Shown here: positions 16,222 through 25,077 of the stretch, piece after piece
Layout: each line of letters begins with the position of its first letter
Numbering within the stretch: the stretch's first letter is position 1
Assembly (NCBI GenBank): GCA_900546485.1
Contig: URDK01000020.1
Span: 1-36,838, forward strand
Direction: 5' to 3'
From: an uncultured Eubacteriales bacterium
Lineage (GTDB): Bacteria > Bacillota > Clostridia > Oscillospirales > Oscillospiraceae
DNA: 36,838 bases
Notes under the pieces: generated by a model
What the model was told of the DNA's origin: nothing
Database searches by the model: none
What the model saw: only the letters and a program-made list of their open reading frames with translations
Translations under genes and position numbers: made by a program

Positions 16222-16662
16222 ATGAAAAAAGTCTGCATATACACCGACGGGGCCTGTTCGGGAAACCCGGGCCCCGGAGGCTGGGCGGCCATACTGCGCT
16301 ATAACGGCCACGAAAAGGAGCTCTCCGGCGGCGAGCGCGAGACCACGAACAACCGCATGGAGCTGATGGCGGTGATATCGGCACTCACGGCCCTCAAGGA
16401 GAGCTGCGAAGTGGAACTTTGGACGGACTCGCAGTATATCGAAAAGGCGATAAACGAGGGCTGGCTCGCGGGCTGGAAACGCCGCGGCTGGAAGCGCAAG
16501 GGCGGGGAACTCAAGAATATCGAGCTCTGGAAGGAACTTGACAGCCTGCTCGCCCGGCACAGGGTCAATTTCAACTGGCTCAAGGGCCACGACGGCCACG
16601 AATTCAACGAGCGCTGCGACACCCTCGCCGTCGCCGAAAGGGACAAATATTCGCGCCAATGA
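16222..16662 (+). CDS. rnhA: Ribonuclease HI
   Basis: A 146-residue type 1 RNase H that cleaves RNA in RNA-DNA hybrids. The catalytic carboxylates are Asp9 (YTDGACSGNPGPGG), Glu47 (NNRMELMA), Asp69 (WTDSQYI) and Asp133 (RCDTLA); the basic handle KRRGWKRKGG lies at about 86-95. It starts two bases after gyrA and is probably translated from the same message. A hybrid-removal enzyme next to gyrase genes fits control of R-loops made by negative supercoiling, although this functional link is inference. Confidence 0.95.
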   Translation: MKKVCIYTDGACSGNPGPGGWAAILRYNGHEKELSGGERETTNNRMELMAVISALTALKESCEVELWTDSQYIEKAINEGWLAGWKRRGWKRKGGELKNIELWKELDSLLARHRVNFNWLKGHDGHEFNERCDTLAVAERDKYSRQ

Positions 16663-16672
16663 GGTAGACGAT

Positions 16673-18442
16673 TTGAAAGCAAAAAACCGGAACAAATTTC
16701 AAAAATCCGATCTTTCGGTGTTTTTCTCCTTTTTCCGGCCGCACCTGGGGCTCTTCGCCCTGGACATGAGCTGCGCCGTGGCGGTGGCGGTCATAGACCT
16801 CGCGTTTCCGTATATCACGCGAGTATCTATGCAGACGCTGCTGCCGGAGAAGCTCTACACCACCTTCTTCGTCATCATGGCGGCCATGTTTGCCGCCTAC
16901 ATACTCAAGGGCGTCATGTACTACCTCATCACCGTGCTGGGCCACAGGATGGGCGTGTACATCGAGGCTGACATGCGTCACGCGGTGTTCAACCACATGC
17001 AGAAGCTCAGCTTCTCCTTCTTCGACCGCAACCGCACCGGCGTTCTCATGAGCCGCATCACCTCGGACCTCTTTGAGATAACGGAGCTCGCCCACCACGG
17101 GCCGGAGGACATACTAATAAGCGTCCTCACCATCATCGGTTCGCTTATCGTACTCGCAGGCATCGAGTGGCGTCTCGCGCTGGTGCTGGCCGTCTGCCTG
17201 CCGCTGCTCATCATGTTCACGCTCTCCCGCCGGGTCAGCATGAAGAAGGCGAACATCGAAGTAAAGCGCCAGACGGCGGAGATAAACGCCGCCATAGAGT
17301 CCGGCATCTCCGGCATACGCACTGCCAAGGCCTTCGCCAACGAGGAAGCCGAGGACGAAAAATTCGTCGCCGCCAACGAGCGCTACAAGGCCGCGCGCAA
17401 CCGCTATTTCAAGGCCATGGGCGGCTTCATGAGCGGCATGGAGTTCACCACCAGCGTCATGCAGGTCCTGGTCGTCGCCGCGGGCGGCGCGCTCATAATG
17501 GGCGGGCGCATGGACTATGTGGACCTCGTCACCTTCTCGCTCTACGTCTCCACCTTCGTGACCCCGGTGCGCAAGCTCGCGAGCTTTTCCGAGGTCTACA
17601 TGCAGGGTACCGCGGGCTTCTCCCGCTTCCTCGAGCTCATGCGCACCGAGCCTGACGTCCAGGACGCTCCGGACGCCGTAGAGCTCAAAAACGTGCGCGG
17701 CGAGGTCGAGTATCGCGACGTGAGCTTCTCCTATAACGACGAGGCCGGCCCCGTGCTCGAGCACGTGTCGCTCAAGATAGCCCCGGGCGAGAAGCTGGCC
17801 GTCGTCGGCCCCTCGGGCGGCGGCAAGACCACGCTCTGCCAGCTGCTGCCGAGATTCTACGACGTGACCGGCGGCGCCGTGCTTGTGGACGGCGTGGACG
17901 TGCGCAGCGTGACGCAGGAGTCGCTCCGCCGCAGCATAGGCATCATCCAGCAGGACGTGTTCATCTTCGCGGGCACCATCCGCGAGAACATACGCTACGG
18001 ACGACCGGACGCCACAGACGCCGAGGTCGTTGCCGCTGCGGTGCGCGCGGAGATCCACCAGGAGATCATGGCCATGCCGGACGGCTACGACAGCTACGTC
18101 GGCGAGCGCGGCGTGATGCTCTCCGGCGGACAGAAGCAGCGCCTCTCCATCGCGCGCGTGTTCCTCAAAAATCCGCCCATACTCGTTATGGACGAGGCGA
18201 CCAGCGCGCTGGATACGGTCACAGAGCAGAGAATTCAGGCTTCGCTCGACGAGCTGGCAGAGGGCAGGACGAGCATAATAATAGCGCACCGGCTCTCGAC
18301 CATCCACGGCGCGGACAGGATAGCGGTCATTGAGGACGAGCGCGTCCAGGAGTTGGGCACGCACGAGGAGCTCATGGCGAAAAACGGCGTGTACGCGGGC
18401 CTTTACCGGGCCCAGACCTTTACGGAGGACAAAGATGTATGA
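16673..18442 (+). CDS. ABC exporter, fused membrane and ATPase domains
   Basis: A 589-residue half-transporter of the MsbA/BmrA type. Residues about 20-320 form a six-helix type IV exporter membrane domain. The nucleotide-binding domain follows: Walker A GPSGGGKTT near residue 380, Q-loop in IIQQDVFIF, signature LSGGQKQRLS, Walker B ILVMDEATSALD and H-loop IIAHRLSTI. It probably works as a homodimer exporting a lipid, drug or peptide; the substrate is unknown. The start chosen is TTG at 16673, with GAGG at 16661-16664. The longer reading from 16538 would be a shadow of rnhA. It overlaps the next gene by eight bases. Confidence 0.93.
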   Translation: MKAKNRNKFQKSDLSVFFSFFRPHLGLFALDMSCAVAVAVIDLAFPYITRVSMQTLLPEKLYTTFFVIMAAMFAAYILKGVMYYLITVLGHRMGVYIEADMRHAVFNHMQKLSFSFFDRNRTGVLMSRITSDLFEITELAHHGPEDILISVLTIIGSLIVLAGIEWRLALVLAVCLPLLIMFTLSRRVSMKKANIEVKRQTAEINAAIESGISGIRTAKAFANEEAEDEKFVAANERYKAARNRYFKAMGGFMSGMEFTTSVMQVLVVAAGGALIMGGRMDYVDLVTFSLYVSTFVTPVRKLASFSEVYMQGTAGFSRFLELMRTEPDVQDAPDAVELKNVRGEVEYRDVSFSYNDEAGPVLEHVSLKIAPGEKLAVVGPSGGGKTTLCQLLPRFYDVTGGAVLVDGVDVRSVTQESLRRSIGIIQQDVFIFAGTIRENIRYGRPDATDAEVVAAAVRAEIHQEIMAMPDGYDSYVGERGVMLSGGQKQRLSIARVFLKNPPILVMDEATSALDTVTEQRIQASLDELAEGRTSIIIAHRLSTIHGADRIAVIEDERVQELGTHEELMAKNGVYAGLYRAQTFTEDKDV

Positions 18443-18977
18443 GATAAAACGCGGCGGTCATGCCGACATGAAGCGTATATATCCGATGATGGAGTTTGAC
18501 TTCAAGGACTGGGAACGTCCGAGCATATTTGAATGCCAGCTTGCGCTTCTGAAGGGTGCGGAGCTGCTGCTTCTGAAGGACGAGAACGGCGTCGAGGCGG
18601 GCTATGCCCTGATGCTGCGCGACCGTGCCCGCCGCTATGCCCTGCTGGGCTGGCTGAGCGTATATCCAACGGTCCGCGGCGGCGGCATCGGCGCGCAGTT
18701 CCTTGAGATGATAAAGGAGCGCTATGCGAGGTACGAGTGCACGTTCATTGAGGTGACGGAATACCCGGAGCTGGAGAAGGCGCGGAAGCTCGTCGCGTTT
18801 TATAAGAGGCACGGCTGGGAGGAGACCGGCGTACCCTACGCCATAGGCGGCCGTGAGACCCTGCTGCTGCATCTGGGTCAGCCGCCGCAGCGTGCCGATC
18901 TGAAGGGCGTGATAGAAGCGGTCTACGGCTCCATGTACGGCCCGACTGAGTTCAGAAAAAACATAAGTGTAGAATGA
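18435..18977 (+). CDS. GNAT-family N-acetyltransferase
   Basis: A 180-residue acetyltransferase-like protein. The acetyl-CoA binding motif A region is GWLSVYPTVRGGGIGAQFLEM (the core is V-x-P-x-x-R-G-G-G-I-G), followed by an FYKRHGWEETG motif B. The substrate is unknown. GGAGGAC sits just before the ATG, inside the end of the exporter gene, and the eight-base overlap suggests coupled translation. It is the last gene before a strong bidirectional terminator, so it ends the long dnaN-to-GNAT gene run. Confidence 0.85.
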   Translation: MYEIKRGGHADMKRIYPMMEFDFKDWERPSIFECQLALLKGAELLLLKDENGVEAGYALMLRDRARRYALLGWLSVYPTVRGGGIGAQFLEMIKERYARYECTFIEVTEYPELEKARKLVAFYKRHGWEETGVPYAIGGRETLLLHLGQPPQRADLKGVIEAVYGSMYGPTEFRKNISVE

Positions 18978-19005
18978 AAAAAGAGCCCAAAAGGGCTCTT
19001 TTTTT
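18976..19005. terminator. Bidirectional terminator between GNAT gene and rluD
   Basis: AGAGCCC (18982-18988), an AAAA loop and GGGCTCT (18993-18999) are flanked by an A-run on the left and seven T residues on the right, a textbook bidirectional terminator between convergent genes. Confidence 0.85.
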
Positions 19006-19025
19006 ATGCCTATGCGTGATAGTTT

Positions 19026-19946
19026 TCAAACTTTGGGCGGGAGAGAGTTCAGGACGTCGGTGAAGTAAGCGGGGAGGGGGGTGCTCAGATGCACCTGCTT
19101 GCCGGTGCGGGGGTGGATGAATTTCAGCTCCCTCGCGTGCAGGCACTGGCCCTCCAGGCCGCGTTCAGGCTTTTTCAGGTTGCCGTACACCATGTCCCCC
19201 AGCAGCGGGTGGCCTATATGGGCCATGTGTACCCTTATCTGGTGCGTTCGCCCGGTCTCGAGCCGGCAGCGGATGTGTGTATACCCGCGATAGCGCGCTA
19301 TGACCTCCCAGTGCGTCACCGCTGGACGCGAGCCGCGCTCCGTCACCGCCATACGCTTGCGGTCTACGGGATGGCGGCCTATCGGCGCATTCACCGTGCC
19401 CGAGTCCTCGCGGAACTCGCCCCGGGCCACGGCCTCGTATATCCGCGATAGGCTGCGGTCAGAGAGCTGCGCCGACAGCGCCAGGTGCGAAAAGTCATTT
19501 TTCGCGGCTATGATGAGGCCCGACGTGTCCTTGTCTATTCTGTGGACAATTCCCGGCCTGCGTTCTCCTCCAACACCAGAGAGGCTGTCCCCGCAGTGCC
19601 AGAGCAGCGCGTTCACAAGCGTCCCGTCCGGGTGCCCCGGCGCCGGGTGGACCACCATGCCGCGCGGTTTGTTGACAACTATGACGTCGCCGTCCTCGTA
19701 TACTATGTCGAGAGGTATGTCCTGAGGTTCGGGCTCCGGAAGCTCGGGCTCGGGCAGCTCGACCATATACGTCTCGCCGCACTCGCTGCGGCGATTCTTT
19801 TTTACCGGCGCGCCGGAAAAGGTCACGCGGCCGTCTTCAATGAGCCGCTGCGCCGCGGAGCGCGTCAGCTCCGGTACCATGCGCGCGAGGAGAGCGTCGA
19901 TACGCTCGCCGCTCTCCTCCGCAATTATCTCTATAAATTCACTCAT
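19026..19946 (-). CDS. RluA/RluD-family 23S rRNA pseudouridine synthase
   Basis: A 306-residue pseudouridine synthase. The N-terminal S4 RNA-binding domain is about residues 15-75 (ERIDALLARM, AAQRLIEDGRV). The catalytic domain contains HRIDKDTSGL with the nucleophilic Asp, and later GRTHQIRVH. It belongs to the RluA/RluD/YlyB group, which modifies large-subunit rRNA helix 69 or related sites; the exact target is not certain. Its start overlaps the lspA stop (ATGA), the same rluD-after-lspA order as in many Firmicutes. It is the last gene of the minus-strand cluster. Confidence 0.92.
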   Translation of the reverse strand: MSEFIEIIAEESGERIDALLARMVPELTRSAAQRLIEDGRVTFSGAPVKKNRRSECGETYMVELPEPELPEPEPQDIPLDIVYEDGDVIVVNKPRGMVVHPAPGHPDGTLVNALLWHCGDSLSGVGGERRPGIVHRIDKDTSGLIIAAKNDFSHLALSAQLSDRSLSRIYEAVARGEFREDSGTVNAPIGRHPVDRKRMAVTERGSRPAVTHWEVIARYRGYTHIRCRLETGRTHQIRVHMAHIGHPLLGDMVYGNLKKPERGLEGQCLHARELKFIHPRTGKQVHLSTPLPAYFTDVLNSLPPKV

Positions 19947-20857
19947 TTGTCCGAAAACTCCGCCAGGATATCCTCAAGCGAGAACTCCATGTCCGAGGAC
20001 GAGGCCTTCGGCGCCGGCTTGGGCGCGGGTCTCGCGGCCTGAGCCGGACGGGGCTGTGCATTCGCTGCGGGCCTTGCCGCCTGGGCAGGACGCTGCTGCT
20101 GGGCAGGACGGGCCTCGGCCGCAGGCTTCGCCGCCGCGGGGCTCTCCCACTCGGCAAAGGGATTGCTCGGGTCCACAGGCCGCGTGGGCTCCACGGGGCG
20201 CGCCGGACGTGCAGCGCTCGGGCGGGGCGTGTACTCCTTTACGGGGATGCGCGTGCGCTCGGGCGGTACCGCCTTCTCACGCGGCCTTGCCGCCGCGCTC
20301 TGACGGGCGCGAGACTGCGGCGCGTGCTTGCTGTGGCTTCCGCCGCTGCGCCGCTTCGGCGCCGGCTCCTCTTCCTCATCTCCGCCGGCGAAGTCCTTTT
20401 CGCCGCCGAAAATGATGTACAGGCAGAACAGCACGCCGCAGCAGGATATGAACACATCCGCCACGTTGAAGATGGCGTTAAGACGTGAATCGCCCAGAAA
20501 CTCAAACTTGAACATGTCCACGACATAGCCGTAGGCCACGCGGTCTATGCAGTTGCCGATGGAGCCGGCAAGCACGCCCACGGCGGCCCAGCGGCCCAGC
20601 TTGCCGTGAATGAGGTCCTTCTTGAGCGCATATATCACCACGACCGTGAACACTATCGCGATGACCACAAACACCCAGCGCCAGCCGCCGCCGCTCAGCA
20701 GCCCGAAGGCCGCGCCGGAGTTGTGGATGTTCACAAGCTTGATGACGCCCGGTATGAGCGCCTGCTCGCCGACGTTGAGCTCGATATTCAGCGAGACCCA
20801 GTATTTCAGGGCCTGATCGGCTATCAGCACGAGGACAACGGCTATTGCGTAAAACAT
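19943..20857 (-). CDS. lspA: Lipoprotein signal peptidase with a long C-terminal tail
   Basis: A 304-residue protein, twice the usual LspA length. Residues 1-150 are a normal four-helix signal peptidase II: NSGAAFGLL, GNCIDRV with catalytic Asp105, and FNVADV with catalytic Asp134. It cuts signal peptides from lipidated prolipoproteins such as the foldase at 2612-3772. Residues about 152-285 form a charged, then Pro/Ala/Arg/Gln-rich low-complexity tail predicted to lie in the cytoplasm. The last 19 residues switch to an acidic amphipathic motif, MEFSLEDILAEF, near the terminus. The tail is in frame and without a stop. It overlaps rluD by four bases. A fusion or docking role for the tail is unproven. 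Confidence 0.92.
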   Translation of the reverse strand: MFYAIAVVLVLIADQALKYWVSLNIELNVGEQALIPGVIKLVNIHNSGAAFGLLSGGGWRWVFVVIAIVFTVVVIYALKKDLIHGKLGRWAAVGVLAGSIGNCIDRVAYGYVVDMFKFEFLGDSRLNAIFNVADVFISCCGVLFCLYIIFGGEKDFAGGDEEEEPAPKRRSGGSHSKHAPQSRARQSAAARPREKAVPPERTRIPVKEYTPRPSAARPARPVEPTRPVDPSNPFAEWESPAAAKPAAEARPAQQQRPAQAARPAANAQPRPAQAARPAPKPAPKASSSDMEFSLEDILAEFSDK

Positions 20858-20902
20858 AGCTTACCTCCTTAGGGAAGGCTCTGTCTTTATCTTGTTTGGA
20901 AC

Positions 20903-23713
20903 TCAGCCGACAGCCTTGGCGCAGCGGGGGCAGAGCTCGGGGTGCTTTTCGTCGGAGCCGATACCGGCGCTGTGGGTCCAGCAGCGGGGGCACTTGGGCA
21001 GGGTGCTGGCCTCGACCTTGATGGTAAGGCCCGGCACGGACTCGCCGGCCCAGCCCTCGATGGGCGCGTCGGAGACTTCGAGCTCGGAGACGATGCACAG
21101 CTGAGCAAGGTCCACGCCCTGGACGCTCTCCCAGGCGGCCTTGGCGTCCTCGCCGACGTGAATGGTGACCTTCGCGTCAAGCGGTTTGCCGACGACCTTC
21201 TCGGCGCGCGCAAGCTCCAGCGCCTTGTTCACATCGTCGCGGATGCGCAGGAGGTTGGACCAGCGCAGTTCGGCCTCGGGGCTGAGCTTGAGCGCAGCGT
21301 CCGGCTTCGGCATGTCGTTGAGCATGACGTGGCGCGCGTCCTCCTTGTCGGAGTGCGGCATGTCCTGCCAGACCTCGTTGGAGGTGAAGGCCAGCAGGGG
21401 AGCCAGCAGGCGCATCATGGCGTCGAGGATCATATAGATGGTGGTCTGCGCGCTGCGGCGGGAGAGGCTGTCCGCTCCGTCGCAGTAGAGGCGGTCCTTG
21501 ATGACGTCGAGATAGAAGTTCGACATGTCGACAACGCAGAAGCTGTGGACAGCCGCAGTGACGCCGAAGAACTCGTACTTCTCATAGGCGTTGATGCAGC
21601 GCTCAACAAGCGCGTTCAGGCGACCGAGCGCCCAGCGGTCGAGCTCGGGCATCTGATCGACGGGCACCATGTCCTTGTTGGGGTCGAAGCCCTGGAGGTT
21701 GCCGAGAATGTAGCGCGCGGTGTTGCGGATCTTGAGGTACTTCTCGGAAAGCTGCTTGAAGATGGCGTCGGAGCAGCGCATGTCGACGCGGTAATCGGCG
21801 CTGGAGGCCCAGAGGCGGACGATGTCCGCGCCGTACTTGGCGATGAGGTCGGCGGGGTCGACACCATTGCCGAGGCTCTTGTGCATGGCCTTGCCCTCGC
21901 CGTCGACGGTCCAGCCGTGGCAGAGAACGGCCTTGTAGGGCGCCTTGCCCTTCACGGCAACGGAGGTGAGCAGGCTGCTCTGGAACCAGCCGCGGAACTG
22001 GTCGCCGCCCTCGAGGTACATCTCGGCGGGCCAGCGGCCGGGGCTGTCGAGCTCCATGGAGGCGATGTGGGTGCTGCCGGAGTCGAACCAGCCGTCGAGA
22101 GTGTCGGTCTCCTTGGTGAAGTGCTTGCCGCCGCAGTGCGGGCAGGTGAAGCCCTCGGGCAGCAGCTCGGCGGCTTCCATCTCGAACCAGGCGTTGGAGC
22201 CCTTTTCGCGGAAAATGTCGGAGACGGACTTTATGGTCTCGTCCGTGCAGACGGGCTTGCCGCAGTCGGAGCAGTAGAACACGGGAATGGGCAGGCCCCA
22301 GCGGCGCTGACGGGAGATGCACCAGTCGGCGCGCTCACGGATCATGGCGATCATGCGGTCGTGGCCCCACTCGGGCATCCACTGGACCTCGTCGCAGGCG
22401 GCGCAGGCCTGCTCCTTGAAGGCTTCGACGGAGCAGAACCACTGGTCGGTGGCGCGGTAGAGGATGGGGCTCTTGCAGCGCCAGCAGTGGGCGTACTGGT
22501 GGATGATGTCCTCATAAGCGTAGAGCGCGCCGCACTCCTGAAGATCGGCGAAGATGGCCTCGTTGGCCTGGTCGGTAGTGAGGCCGCAGTACTTGCCGGC
22601 CTCCTCGTTCATGAGACCGTGGTCGTCGACGGGGACGGTCATGCCGATGTGGACCTTGCCCTCGGCGTCGTACTTGCGGCAGATCTCGTAGTCTTCCTGG
22701 CCGTGGCCGGGAGCGGTGTGGACGCAGCCGGTGCCGGCGTCGAGCGTGACGTGCTCGCCCAGAATGACGATGCTGTCGCGGCCGATGAGCGGGTGGGTGG
22801 CGGTCATGAACTCGAACTCGCTGCCCTTCATCTCGGCGAGGACCTCAAAGCCCTCAAAGCCGCCCATTTCGGCGACGCGGGGCATGAGCTCCTTGGCGAC
22901 GATGTAGACCTCGCCGTTCGGGGCCTTGGCGAGGACGTAGTCGAAGTCCGCGTTCAGGCAGATGGCCAGGTTGCCGGGGATGGTCCAGGTGGTGGTCGTC
23001 CAGATGATGAAGTAGAGCTTGTCGAGGTCGCAGTACTGACCCAGCTTGCCGTGGTCGTCCTTGACCTTGAACTTGACGTAGATGGACTTGCAGGGGTCCT
23101 CGGAGTACTCGATCTCGGCCTCGGCCAGAGCGGTCTCGTCGTGCGGGCACCAGTAGACAGGCTTCTTGCCCTTGTAGATATAGCCCTTCTTGTACATCTC
23201 ACCGAAGACCTTGACCTCCTCGGCCTCGAACTTCGGATTCATGGTGAAATAGGGCTTGTCCCACTCGCCCAGGCAGCCGAGGCGCTTGAAGGCGTCGCGC
23301 TGGACGTTGACGTAGTGCAGCGCGAACTCATGACAGGCGTCGCGGAACTCGGCGGTGGTCATTTCCTTGTGATTGAGCTTCTGCTCCTTGATGATGGCGC
23401 TCTCGATGGGCATGCCGTGGTTGTCCCAGCCGGGGTAGTAGATGGCCTGCCAGCCGGACATGGACTTGTAGCGGGTGATGAAGTCCTTGATGCACTTGTT
23501 GAGCGCGGTGCCCATGTGGATGGCGCCGTTGGAGAACGGAGGGCCGTCGTGCAGGTCGAAGATGGGCCTGCCCTCGGTGCGCTTGAGCATCTCGTGGTAG
23601 AGGTCGAGGTCGTACCACTCTTTAAGCATATCCGGCTCGCGCTTGGGCAGCGCGGCACGCATGGGGAACTCGGTTTTCGGCAGATTGACCGTGGAATTGT
23701 AATCCTGAGCCAT
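20903..23713 (-). CDS. ileS: Isoleucyl-tRNA synthetase
   Basis: A 936-residue class I aminoacyl-tRNA synthetase. The catalytic signature is PFSNGAIHMGTALNK, so HIGH reads HMGT; the second signature is KAMHKSLGN, so KMSKS reads AMHKS. A CP1 editing domain follows the first motif, and zinc-type cysteine clusters occur at CWRCKSP, YCSDCGK, CPHCGG and the C-terminal CPRCW...CPRC. Length and domain order are normal, and similar motif variants occur in clostridial IleS to my knowledge, so it should be active. AAGGAGAG lies upstream of the ATG. No T-box fits in the 89 bases before it. Confidence 0.97.
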   Translation of the reverse strand: MAQDYNSTVNLPKTEFPMRAALPKREPDMLKEWYDLDLYHEMLKRTEGRPIFDLHDGPPFSNGAIHMGTALNKCIKDFITRYKSMSGWQAIYYPGWDNHGMPIESAIIKEQKLNHKEMTTAEFRDACHEFALHYVNVQRDAFKRLGCLGEWDKPYFTMNPKFEAEEVKVFGEMYKKGYIYKGKKPVYWCPHDETALAEAEIEYSEDPCKSIYVKFKVKDDHGKLGQYCDLDKLYFIIWTTTTWTIPGNLAICLNADFDYVLAKAPNGEVYIVAKELMPRVAEMGGFEGFEVLAEMKGSEFEFMTATHPLIGRDSIVILGEHVTLDAGTGCVHTAPGHGQEDYEICRKYDAEGKVHIGMTVPVDDHGLMNEEAGKYCGLTTDQANEAIFADLQECGALYAYEDIIHQYAHCWRCKSPILYRATDQWFCSVEAFKEQACAACDEVQWMPEWGHDRMIAMIRERADWCISRQRRWGLPIPVFYCSDCGKPVCTDETIKSVSDIFREKGSNAWFEMEAAELLPEGFTCPHCGGKHFTKETDTLDGWFDSGSTHIASMELDSPGRWPAEMYLEGGDQFRGWFQSSLLTSVAVKGKAPYKAVLCHGWTVDGEGKAMHKSLGNGVDPADLIAKYGADIVRLWASSADYRVDMRCSDAIFKQLSEKYLKIRNTARYILGNLQGFDPNKDMVPVDQMPELDRWALGRLNALVERCINAYEKYEFFGVTAAVHSFCVVDMSNFYLDVIKDRLYCDGADSLSRRSAQTTIYMILDAMMRLLAPLLAFTSNEVWQDMPHSDKEDARHVMLNDMPKPDAALKLSPEAELRWSNLLRIRDDVNKALELARAEKVVGKPLDAKVTIHVGEDAKAAWESVQGVDLAQLCIVSELEVSDAPIEGWAGESVPGLTIKVEASTLPKCPRCWTHSAGIGSDEKHPELCPRCAKAVG

Positions 23714-23745
23714 TTTTATATTTCTCTCCTTATATTGAAAGCTAT

Positions 23746-23785
23746 CTTATAACATGCTAAGGGGCAGCGCACCAGGCGCCGCCCC
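23746..23785 (-). other. divIVA-ileS gap: hairpin and possible extended -10
   Basis: A stem of 5+4 bp with one mismatch (23761-23770 with 76-85) lies past the divIVA stop without a clear T-run. On the minus strand it is followed by TGTTATAAG (-10-like TATAAG at 23746-23751). It could be a weak terminator followed by an internal ileS promoter; neither part is strong. Confidence 0.3.
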
Positions 23786-23802
23786 GTCGTTATCCGGTCT
23801 TA

Positions 23803-24435
23803 TCAGTTGCCGCCCATGTTGAAAAGGCGGGTCATGTCGTCCGGTGTGATGGTCTGCCTGGGGGCGCGCTCGTTCATGACAGGGCTAATGTCTATCTCGG
23901 GAGCGGGCTCATCCGGTATTCGGGCGACAGAGGCTTCTATGCTTTTGACAGCGGCATCGACCGCCTCCTCCGAAGCGGGGGCGGCGGGCATAGCGGCGGC
24001 GTTGCCTTCGAGGAAGTCGAGCTGGCGCTTGCAGAGGGCGCGCGCGTCATCGAGGAAGCGGGCAAGGGATTCGCGGGCTTCCTTGAGCTTGGCTTCTTCG
24101 CGCTTGGTGTCGGCCTTGAGGTTGTCGAGACTGCGGGACGCGGTGGCCTGGGCCTCGGCAATGAGCTTATCAGCGCGTGCGCGGGCCTCCGCCTCGATCT
24201 GGGCGGAAAGCTTCTGCGCGGAAAGCAGGGTCATGCGCATGGCATCCTCGCTTGCGCGGTATTCCTCGATCTTGTCAACCAGGACCTTCATCTTGGCCTT
24301 AAGCGTGGCGCTCTCGCGCTGGGCGGATTCGAGCTCCGCGGCCATTTCTTCCATGAAATCATCCACGCTGCCCATGTCATAGCCGCCGAAGACGGCCTTC
24401 TCGAAGATCTTCTCCCTGATATTCTGAGGAGTCAT
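23803..24435 (-). CDS. divIVA: DivIVA-like cell-division/polarity protein
   Basis: A 210-residue coiled-coil protein. The N-terminal DivIVA lipid-binding motif is seen in PQNIREKIFEKAVFGGYD and VDDFMEEM; heptad-rich coiled coil runs over about residues 30-140. The C-terminal quarter is variable and Ala/Pro-rich, ending in DDMTRLFNMGG. DivIVA binds negatively curved membrane at poles and septa and organises division or growth. Its place between sepF and ileS matches the conserved division cluster, although ylmG and ylmH, which often lie here, are missing. Confidence 0.88.
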   Translation of the reverse strand: MTPQNIREKIFEKAVFGGYDMGSVDDFMEEMAAELESAQRESATLKAKMKVLVDKIEEYRASEDAMRMTLLSAQKLSAQIEAEARARADKLIAEAQATASRSLDNLKADTKREEAKLKEARESLARFLDDARALCKRQLDFLEGNAAAMPAAPASEEAVDAAVKSIEASVARIPDEPAPEIDISPVMNERAPRQTITPDDMTRLFNMGGN

Positions 24436-24511
24436 ATCGGTATCCCCTTCCCTGTAATGGAGTTTATCCCGTTTGTGTGCATTCTATATATGTACGGCGG
24501 AAAACCGGGGC

Positions 24512-25063
24512 TCAGAAATAGAGCCCGCCGCTTTCTATCTGGCTCATCATTTCGCCTGTGATGTTGACGCCGCTGGGCGTCACGAGGTATATGCCGCCCG
24601 ATATTCGGCTAAGCGTCCCGCCGAGGGCGTATGCCACGCCGGAAAGGAAGTCGATGACGCGCCTGGCCGTGACTTTATCGGCCGCGCCGAGGTCGAGGAC
24701 TATCGTCCTGCCTCCCGCGAAGCTGTCCGCTATGCCGGCGGCGTCCGCGAATTCCGCGGGCTTTGCGAGCATCAGACCCTGACCGCCTCCGGAGGCTTGC
24801 GGGCGCTGCTGCGCCGGGGCTTCGGCCTGCGCCTGCTTGGGCTGGGCACGGTGCTCCTTGTCGCGGCGGGGCAGGCGGAAGGACGGCTTCGGCAGACCGA
24901 AGTTCGCGGGCTCCGCGTCCTCCTCGTCGGTAAAGAAGCTCTCGCGCCGCTCCGGCACTATCGGGGGGCCGGGCTGCTCCTCCTCAGGCGTACCGCGGTC
25001 GAAAAATTCGTCCTCGTCGTCGTAGGGGTGGGCCAGCTTTTTAATTTCGTCGAAAAATCCCAT
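24512..25063 (-). CDS. sepF: Cell-division protein SepF
   Basis: A 183-residue FtsZ-associated protein. The N-terminal amphipathic membrane anchor is MGFFDEIKKLA, followed by an acidic, Pro/Gln-rich linker (about 15-95) and the conserved SepF core (about 97-175: GRTIVLDLGAADKVTARRVID, then DFLSGVAYALGG). SepF polymerises into arcs that hold FtsZ to the membrane. The start has AGGAGA upstream. It is directly downstream of yggS, as in many Firmicutes. Confidence 0.92.
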   Translation of the reverse strand: MGFFDEIKKLAHPYDDEDEFFDRGTPEEEQPGPPIVPERRESFFTDEEDAEPANFGLPKPSFRLPRRDKEHRAQPKQAQAEAPAQQRPQASGGGQGLMLAKPAEFADAAGIADSFAGGRTIVLDLGAADKVTARRVIDFLSGVAYALGGTLSRISGGIYLVTPSGVNITGEMMSQIESGGLYF

Positions 25064-25077
25064 CTGCCTGTCTCTCC

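Noticed and set aside
16538..16672. Upstream extension of the ABC exporter into rnhA
   Set aside because: The extra 45 residues are an out-of-frame shadow of rnhA; TTG at 16673 has a proper ribosome site.
20942..23752. A 936-codon open frame on the plus strand opposite ileS
   Set aside because: Antisense shadow of a real gene in GC-rich DNA; composition is Val/Leu/Gly/Ala-rich with no domain, and ileS is certain.
23714..23802. T-box riboswitch upstream of ileS
   Set aside because: The gap is only 89 bases and lacks the conserved T-box core and an antiterminator/terminator pair.
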